Virus record (IMG/VR): IMGVR_UViG_3300050821_003663
Location: 39,678 to 103,677 of that record
Reading direction: 5' to 3' (one strand)
DNA from: a virus
DNA length: 64,000 bases
The position numbers were made by a program, and so were the translations under genes. The notes beneath the pieces were generated by a model, which did no database searches, was not told the DNA's origin, and worked only from the letters and a program-made list of their open reading frames with translations. This document shows, piece after piece, positions 59,223 to 64,000 of this stretch (its first letter is position 1; every line of letters begins with the position of its first letter).

Positions 59223-60071
59223 ATGACAGAAACAACCATCACCGAACAATCGACACTGACCAAACGGCAAGTTAAATTCTATGGTCCTAAGCTCATCACC
59301 TATTGCGACGTAAAAGCCTCCATCGTCGCGGAGGTTCGCTACGATGACGAATGCGGCAACGGGCACAACTCTTTCGCCATCACTGGAACAATCAACGAGA
59401 GCGGAAAGCCGCGCAGCAAGGCTTTCTTAGCGGGTGGATGCTTACACGAGGAGATCGCCAAGCACTTCCCCGAACTCGCCTCGTTCATCAAGTGGCATCT
59501 GTGCAGCTCTGATGGGCCTATGCACTACGTTGGCAATACTGTCTTCTTGGCAGGGGATAAAGACTGTTGGGGACGCAGAAAAGGCGAGGCTAGCCGCTTC
59601 GACTACGGCCTTCGTTTTGGTGGCGTGCCAATCACCCACCGCGTTCGCAGTGATAAATTCTGGGACTTCCTCAAACAGGAGACGCTTTTAGCCAAAGGCA
59701 ACGGACAACGGCCAGCGTTCCATATCACGGAGTTCACCCACAAAGACAGCGACGGGAGAGTTTACAGCCCGCATTACAGCTTTATGGGATATGCAAAAGA
59801 TTGGGCCAGCGCCCCGTTTAGGGATTTCGTAGAAGCCGAGGAGGTTCGCGCAGCCTTCACTAACTGCGATGTGGACTTTGTTGCTGTCCCTGTAGATTTC
59901 AGCGAAGGCAAGGAACGCGAGCTAGACGCGGCCCGCCGCTCTGCTGTGTGGCCTGATGCGACAGACGAGGAGCTGACCGCGCCCGACCTGAAAGAGAAAC
60001 TCTCGGCTCGACTCCCCGCCCTGTTAGCCGAGATGCGCCGAGACGTTGAGAGTCTCGGGCTTGTCTGGTAG
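59223..60071 (+). CDS. Unknown conserved-looking protein, 282 aa
   Basis: A well-behaved globular protein with no low complexity. Motifs such as 'GGCLHEEIAKHFPEL', 'GPMHYVGNTVFLAGDKDCWG' and 'YSFMGYAKDWASAPF' look conserved, and I recall the 'MHY..NT' pattern from other phage hypotheticals. No function can be assigned. Own stem-loop leader. Confidence 0.6.
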   Translation: MTETTITEQSTLTKRQVKFYGPKLITYCDVKASIVAEVRYDDECGNGHNSFAITGTINESGKPRSKAFLAGGCLHEEIAKHFPELASFIKWHLCSSDGPMHYVGNTVFLAGDKDCWGRRKGEASRFDYGLRFGGVPITHRVRSDKFWDFLKQETLLAKGNGQRPAFHITEFTHKDSDGRVYSPHYSFMGYAKDWASAPFRDFVEAEEVRAAFTNCDVDFVAVPVDFSEGKERELDAARRSAVWPDATDEELTAPDLKEKLSARLPALLAEMRRDVESLGLVW

Positions 60072-60080
60072 TCCATCAAA

Positions 60081-60131
60081 CTGCAACGATGACCAACCGC
60101 GACGGCCACCGCGTAAAGTGGCCGGGAGGGT
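60081..60131 (+). promoter_or_regulatory. Leader module: CTGCAACGAT, stem, GGAGGGT
   Basis: CTGCAACGAT (60081-60090), GGCCAC (60104-60109)/GTGGCC (60118-60123), and GGAGGGT (60125-60131), 6 bases before ATG 60138. Confidence 0.55.
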
Positions 60132-60137
60132 CACACC

Positions 60138-61481
60138 ATGAAATTTACGCTTGAAATAGATCTAGGCGAGGGAATTAAGACTTATCGAGATGTCTACTCC
60201 TCTGTGCTGGATTGTGGCGCAACCATCAGCGATTGCGACGAGCCACTGACCGAGGGCATGAAGGCTAATCTATGGGATAACCACGGGGACACCGTCGGCA
60301 AATGGGAAGTAACCGACACGCCTGCTGATCCAATCGAACTCATGTACGTTCAAGCCTTCGAAGGTGAGACGGAGAACGAAAGAGCAAAACGATTAGCCGC
60401 CGAGCCAGCAGAGAAGTGGGGAGGCTACGCCAACGACATCATCAAGAACCCTGACGACTACGACGGTCTAGAGATTCATGGGGTCCGTGACTTGTTCGAC
60501 GGCGACGACAAGAATGGAACTTGTTGCGAGCCTGTCACGGGCACCGACCTACAGCCGCAATTTTTCAGCGTCTACGCTCATTTGAAGGAGGGAGGTGTCG
60601 AGTGTATTGGAGACTTTGAAACCGCAGACGCCGCCCGCAGCTACGCTCTAATCGTATCCCTGCAACACTCCTCCACCACCGCGCCCGCCAACCCCGAGCC
60701 GTGGCCAATCGCAGACCACACCGACAACAAGCCCGAGCCGACAGGCGAAGACATGACGCTTTGCCGGGACTGTGGAACGCAGAACCCAGAGCGCAACCTG
60801 TTAGAGCCTCACCTTGAGAAGCTGGAAAACGGCGCACCGCTCCCCGTCGGATCGTGCCCGCATTGTCTCGGCCCCTGCTACCCAGTAGGCAAGGACCGAG
60901 CCGGATACGTGCCAGCCCCGCGTCCTTACGCGCTGGTGACGGTCTCTGGTGGAGTCGCAGAGATGGCCATCTGCGACGGCGACATTGCCTACGACATCCT
61001 TGACTATGACAACCTCAAGGAGAGCATAGGCCACCGCGAGCAGATCATCCTGTCAGCCCGCGAGTTAGCCTATATCCGCGCCAACGATGACGCCGACTTT
61101 ATCGCGCAGGTAGAAGAGGCGTTGAAGCCCGCAGGCGAGCGGCAGAAACGCTATCAAGCGGAGGAACTCTTCGAGACGCTCAAAGACAGTCAGACCGCGA
61201 TGTGGGACGCAGCGAAGGAGCTGGAGACCCTGTTGGGCGTGGAGATCGACACCACCGACGATTTTAGCGACACCACCCTAGAGAGCCTGACAGCCGAAGA
61301 CGAAGACGAGGAAGACGACGACGGCGACACCGAAGAGTGCAACGGATGGGACTGTCAGACGAGAGTGACGCAGGATGATCCGTATTACGCCACGCCTTGC
61401 GGGACGTTCTGCTCAGCCTGCATGGTTCAACACGTGAAGGACTGCGGAATCTGCCGCAATGAATTCGGGAGCCTCGCCTAG
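60138..61481 (+). CDS. Unknown protein with two zinc-site regions, 447 aa
   Basis: N-terminal acidic domain ('FTLEIDLGEGIKTYRDVYSS'), then 'CRDCGTQNPE' and 'CPHCLGPC' in the centre (about 213-248), and a Cys-rich end ('CSACMVQHVKDCGICRNEFG') after a long Asp/Glu run. The acidic run (about 385-400) and paired zinc sites suggest a protein-interaction or DNA-mimic role, but this is speculation. Its TAG stop overlaps the first base of the palindrome at 61481. Confidence 0.55.
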   Translation: MKFTLEIDLGEGIKTYRDVYSSVLDCGATISDCDEPLTEGMKANLWDNHGDTVGKWEVTDTPADPIELMYVQAFEGETENERAKRLAAEPAEKWGGYANDIIKNPDDYDGLEIHGVRDLFDGDDKNGTCCEPVTGTDLQPQFFSVYAHLKEGGVECIGDFETADAARSYALIVSLQHSSTTAPANPEPWPIADHTDNKPEPTGEDMTLCRDCGTQNPERNLLEPHLEKLENGAPLPVGSCPHCLGPCYPVGKDRAGYVPAPRPYALVTVSGGVAEMAICDGDIAYDILDYDNLKESIGHREQIILSARELAYIRANDDADFIAQVEEALKPAGERQKRYQAEELFETLKDSQTAMWDAAKELETLLGVEIDTTDDFSDTTLESLTAEDEDEEDDDGDTEECNGWDCQTRVTQDDPYYATPCGTFCSACMVQHVKDCGICRNEFGSLA

Positions 61482-61495
61482 TCCAAATTTTGGAC
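61481..61495. repeat. Near-palindrome GTCCAAATTTTGGAC, intergenic copy
   Basis: Begins at the last base of the TAG stop of 60138-61481 and precedes the leader of 61538 (GCAACGA 61517-61523, GGAGGGT 61525-61531). Same orientation as the copy at 55360. Confidence 0.75.
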
Positions 61496-61537
61496 TCACC
61501 ACCACAGCCACCAACCGCAACGAAGGAGGGTACACAA

Positions 61538-61966
61538 ATGCAAGACACAACCATCACTGCCCCACAGACCGCCACCATGACACCACTAGTTATCAACCGC
61601 CCGAACTGGTACAGAGGCCAAGGCGGAAAAGGTTCACGCTTGGTCGTACCCGGCCAAGAGCTTCAGATGTGCTGCTTAGGCTTCTACTGCCGAAGCCGAG
61701 GTGCAACGATTGAGGAGATGGAAGACGAAGCGTTTCCGTCAGACTTGAGAATGGACACACTATGGAGATGGTTAGTTAACCCGCTCCCCGTCAACCCCAG
61801 AAACTACAACTCCACGCTAAAGCCCGACCCCAAAGACGCGGAAACCGAAATAGGCGAAATCAACGACGCCCCAGACATTGACGACGCTACCCGCGAGACG
61901 GAGATCGCCGCCCGCTTTGCTCAGGTGGGAATCGCTGTGGTCTTCGTCGACGAGCCCCTATACTAA
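61538..61966 (+). CDS. Unknown protein, 142 aa
   Basis: ATG 61538 follows GGAGGGT by 6 bases. 'PGQELQMCCLGFYCRSRGAT' has three Cys; the C-terminus is acidic ('EIGEINDAPDIDDATRETEI'). I recall phage hypotheticals with 'KMCCLGF', function unknown. Confidence 0.5.
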   Translation: MQDTTITAPQTATMTPLVINRPNWYRGQGGKGSRLVVPGQELQMCCLGFYCRSRGATIEEMEDEAFPSDLRMDTLWRWLVNPLPVNPRNYNSTLKPDPKDAETEIGEINDAPDIDDATRETEIAARFAQVGIAVVFVDEPLY

Positions 61967-62010
61967 GCCACCCCCCACAACCGCAAGAGGAAAGAGGAGG
62001 ATCAGCCACC

Positions 62011-62373
62011 ATGCCAAAGGTAAAAGCCATCAAGGGAGGGTTTCAGATATCCCACACCACCCGTGAAGTCTGGGGAGTCGACGACAACGACGCACCCGCG
62101 AAACGCATGAGACCCGCAGGGTTCTCCGTCGACGTGCCAATCACTCTAACCGTAGCCGTTCGAGGCGAAGACCTCACCGAGGAGCAAGCCTTCGAGATTG
62201 CCCGCGACTACGCCCACAGCCTACAACCGTCGCAGCACGAAACAGACGGTTACAACAGCGCAGCCTTCGGCAGCTCGCCGCGCCACTACATCACGGAGGT
62301 ATCGCTTGAATCATCTACGGAGGAGTCCTGCGAGGTAATCGAGGAGCTGGAGCCGGAGCCCGAAGACAGCTAA
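62011..62373 (+). CDS. Unknown acidic protein, 120 aa
   Basis: AGGAGGAT precedes ATG 62011. Mixed N-terminal half ('VDVPITLTVAVRGEDLTEEQ'), acidic Glu/Pro end. Followed by a terminator. No family. Confidence 0.5.
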   Translation: MPKVKAIKGGFQISHTTREVWGVDDNDAPAKRMRPAGFSVDVPITLTVAVRGEDLTEEQAFEIARDYAHSLQPSQHETDGYNSAAFGSSPRHYITEVSLESSTEESCEVIEELEPEPEDS

Positions 62374-62402
62374 AAACCGCAGAGACAGAAGGCATCCTCA
62401 CT

Positions 62403-62433
62403 AACCCTGCAACCCATCGCAGGGTTTCTCTTT
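62403..62433 (+). terminator. Rho-independent terminator
   Basis: AACCCTGC (62403-62410)/GCAGGGTT (62419-62426), 8-base loop, followed by TCTCTTT. Confidence 0.8.
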
Positions 62434-62436
62434 GCC

Positions 62437-62724
62437 TGTACCTCTACCTATCCCACTCCCCCACCGACGCCACCTAGAGCCACCCACAAAGCCATTTTCA
62501 CCCATTGCACCCACCTCAACCCCACTTTCCACAGTTGCACACTCAACCACCCAGCCCCAGCACTCCGCACAACTTACAGCAAAAGTGAGTCTTCAAAACG
62601 CACCCACGCAGCGCATCCTATAGGGCGTGTTAGTGGGCGTGAGGAATGGAGGCAAGACGGGGAGAGTGAGCGGAGGCAAGGCGGAAGAGATGGCGAGTAC
62701 ATTAGCCTCAAAGGCGAGTACACT
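62437..62724 (+). other. 288-base non-coding stretch with direct repeats
   Basis: The first 150 bases are strongly C-rich with no credible gene. The second part has two pairs of direct repeats: GGAGGCAAGRCGG (62648-62660, 62672-62684; 24 apart) and GGCGAGTACA (62692-62701, 62713-62722; 21 apart). Repeats two helical turns apart just before a gene suggest a binding site for a regulator. TACACT directly precedes GTG 62725. Confidence 0.45.
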
Positions 62725-63045
62725 GTGCTCATGATAGCGATGCGTGAGTGTTGTGTGTGTGAGGTATGCGGGCATGTTTGGGTGTGGGAGAACGAGACGT
62801 TACCGGAGCAGTGTCCAAGCCGGAAGTGTCGCAGTAGGCGATGGAATAGCGGAAGCGTTCGAGTACTCACGGCCAGCGCGAAGCCCGAGAGCGAGCGAGC
62901 GAGCGAACCACCAAAGCAGCCGACAGGCGCCGAGCTTGCAGCCGCCCAGGTGGACCCGCTGCCGGCCGAACGGTCAAGCCATGATCCAGCGGCCTGCCGT
63001 CTCTACAGTTGCCTGATGTGTAAATCGTTGGGGGCTTCCAAGTAG
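62725..63045 (+). CDS. Zinc-ribbon-like protein, up to 106 aa
   Basis: 'CVCEVCGHVWVWE' and 'CPSRKCRSRRW' in the first 40 residues form a clear zinc ribbon; the remainder is disordered, with a final 'CRLYSCLMC'. GTG 62725, ATG 62731 or ATG 62740 are possible starts, none with a strong ribosome site. Confidence 0.5.
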   Translation: MLMIAMRECCVCEVCGHVWVWENETLPEQCPSRKCRSRRWNSGSVRVLTASAKPESERASEPPKQPTGAELAAAQVDPLPAERSSHDPAACRLYSCLMCKSLGASK

Positions 63046-63155
63046 GCCGGAACAGTGGGAGTATTGCGGTCAGTACGGAGGGCCTCACGATGCACTGGCA
63101 CTTATTAGCAGACATCCCGACCAACCCACAACCGCAACCCCAAGGAGACACCATC

Positions 63156-63476
63156 ATGTCAGCCGCCACTAAATACACCGACTCCACCCTAGATCGAGCC
63201 CTGCAAGCCTTCCAAGACGGACAGACAGCAGGACGTCACGACATACAGCCCGGCAACGTCTTCCGCTCCGCCACCGTCGCAGCCGACGAGCTTGCCTACT
63301 ACCTCCGCTCTGGCTACGCCAACACCTACCCCGAGAACGTTGCCCGCAACATGTTCATTCAGGGTTACACGTCAGTGCTCCCCACCTTCGTACAGGTGGA
63401 CCGAGATCGCCGCGTCACACAGGATCGCAACGCCGCCGCCTTCACCTTGGTAGGCGTCGGCCTCATCAGCTACTAG
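63156..63476 (+). CDS. Unknown helical protein, 106 aa
   Basis: AAGGAG lies before ATG 63156. Amphipathic helices ('LDRALQAFQDGQTAGRHDIQ', 'AADELAYYLRSGYANTYPEN'). Last well-supported gene of the window, followed by a terminator. No family. Confidence 0.55.
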   Translation: MSAATKYTDSTLDRALQAFQDGQTAGRHDIQPGNVFRSATVAADELAYYLRSGYANTYPENVARNMFIQGYTSVLPTFVQVDRDRRVTQDRNAAAFTLVGVGLISY

Positions 63477-63498
63477 CAGCCGCAACCCTGTCAGACTC

Positions 63499-63526
63499 GC
63501 CCTAGCTACGGCTAGGGCATTCTTTT
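63499..63526 (+). terminator. Rho-independent terminator
   Basis: Perfect eight-pair stem GCCCTAGC (63499-63506)/GCTAGGGC (63511-63518) with loop TACG, then ATTCTTTT. Confidence 0.88.
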
Positions 63527-63871
63527 GCCTCTGTGGCGAGCCCTACAACGCGCCGATGGAGATCGGCTGGACCCGTAGCACCACCCAAAACACCCCCACA
63601 GCCGCTCACAGCCGCAGAGAAGACAGAGGGTCTTCACATAGGGGGAGAGAGACATCTACCACCAAGGCACTCTCCCCCCGCCTGCCTTCTCCCCCCTCTG
63701 CCCACCCTGCTACCGCGCCCTCTCCCCTGCCGCCTGCCAGCCACGCCCCGCCGCCTACGGCCTGCCCCGTTACCCCCTCCTCCGCTACTCTCCCGGTCTA
63801 AGGGGTGGGCGGGGGTCTCGCCTGCGGCGAGACTAGCCCCACCAGAGTGAGCACGATATTGAAACTGTGGG
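63527..63871. other. C-rich non-coding region
   Basis: Long C-runs on the + strand (about 63660-63790), so G-rich on the minus strand and able to form G-quadruplexes there. An inverted repeat GTCTCGCC (63815-63822)/GGCGAGAC (63826-63833), flanked by GGGG/CCCC, has no T-run. The only long frame is a Pro-rich shadow. May be a replication, packaging or genome-end region; nothing decisive seen. Confidence 0.45.
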
Positions 63872-63881
63872 ATGTTGGCTA
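63872..63881 (-). promoter_or_regulatory. TAGCCAACAT element (minus orientation)
   Basis: ATGTTGGCTA on the + strand, the exact reverse complement of TAGCCAACAT. First of two copies 60 bases apart at the right edge. Confidence 0.45.
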
Positions 63882-63898
63882 TTTATTTTTGGAGGGGT

Positions 63899-63973
63899 AT
63901 GGACAAGGGGGTGGGATGTGGTAGTTTGTTGATGTTGGCTAAATTGTCAGAAAAAAAATTCGACTTTTTATAA
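63899..63973 (+). CDS. Possible 24-residue leader peptide
   Basis: ATG 63899 follows GGAGGGG directly; frame ends at TAA 63971-63973. Ends in EKKFDFL. Very short, with promoter sequence inside it, so it may not be real. Confidence 0.2.
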   Translation: MDKGVGCGSLLMLAKLSEKKFDFL

Positions 63974-63974
63974 T
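63932..63974 (+). promoter_or_regulatory. Outward promoter with operator-like element
   Basis: ATGTTGGCTA (63932-63941, reverse of TAGCCAACAT) is followed by TTGTCA (63944-63949, a 5/6 -35 box) and a perfect TATAAT (63969-63974) after a 19-base A/T-rich spacer. Transcription would run out of the window. The element lies 2 bases before the -35 box, as the AGCCTACATGAA repeat does at 16421-16432. Confidence 0.55.
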
Positions 63975-64000
63975 GCGTGTTGATAGGGGGAGTGGGCGGG

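Noticed and set aside
62648-62722. Direct repeats as a CRISPR array
   Set aside because: Only two copies of each, 10-13 bases long, without regular spacers; no cas genes.
63533-63850. Pro-rich + strand open frame of 105 codons
   Set aside because: It results from C-runs, has no ribosome site, follows a terminator and ends in a hairpin; composition is not protein-like.

Overview
The window is a contiguous piece of a tailed double-stranded DNA phage genome (or a prophage of the same make-up). Nearly every gene is on the + strand, genes are packed with stop/start overlaps, and the gene types are phage types: a giant polyvalent protein, XRE regulators, a recombination and replication block, huge fibre-like proteins, a lysis cassette, and a long arm of small unknown genes. 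No terminase, portal, capsid or tail-tube gene is visible, so packaging and head genes must lie outside the window, probably before base 1, where a truncated gene runs in. No integrase, tRNA, rRNA, CRISPR array or insertion sequence was seen.

Host: inferred to be a soil-type Acidobacteriota (Terriglobia-like). Many signal peptides end in '..A-Q', one protein carries a C-terminal PEP-CTERM sorting signal, and half of the gene at 56999-57793 resembles a secreted protein family I associate with Acidobacteriota. This is inference, not proof.

Layout. 1-14354: end of the virion module, with a GNAT-like protein, two low-complexity putative internal virion proteins, and a 3708-residue polyvalent protein (ParB-like GGNTR motif, HEFAH metallopeptidase motif, complete SF2 helicase motifs, LPD38-like C-terminus). 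14384-16387: small genes and a two-gene minus-strand operon. 16388-16886: divergent control region with repeated putative operators, a TTGACA box and an XRE regulator. 16883-25540: recombination and replication (possible annealing-type protein, KTSC, PD-(D/E)XK-like nuclease, coiled-coil protein, RuvC-like resolvase, putative helicase loader, DnaB helicase, HNH). 25589-41481: seven consecutive fibre, beta-helix or adhesin-like proteins, nearly all with Sec signal peptides. 41560-45151: lysis cassette (membrane proteins, glucosaminidase, papain-like and NlpC-like cysteine enzymes, secreted coiled coil, lipoprotein), closed by a strong terminator. 45283-55320: small accessory genes including MazG-like, ParB-like, PEP-CTERM, lipoproteins, tiny membrane proteins and an acyl-carrier-like protein. 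55391-63476: right arm with a DUF932-like gene and unknown genes, several preceded by a stem-loop and a GGAGGGT ribosome site. 63477-64000: non-coding, with an outward promoter.

Three genome-scale repeat systems stand out: six copies of a near-palindrome GTCCAAAWTTTGGAC, seven intergenic copies of a TAGCCWACAT-like element, and the recurrent stem-loop leader of the right arm. Together with the XRE regulators they suggest a distributed regulatory network. The other unusual trait is the signal-peptide-bearing fibre cassette.
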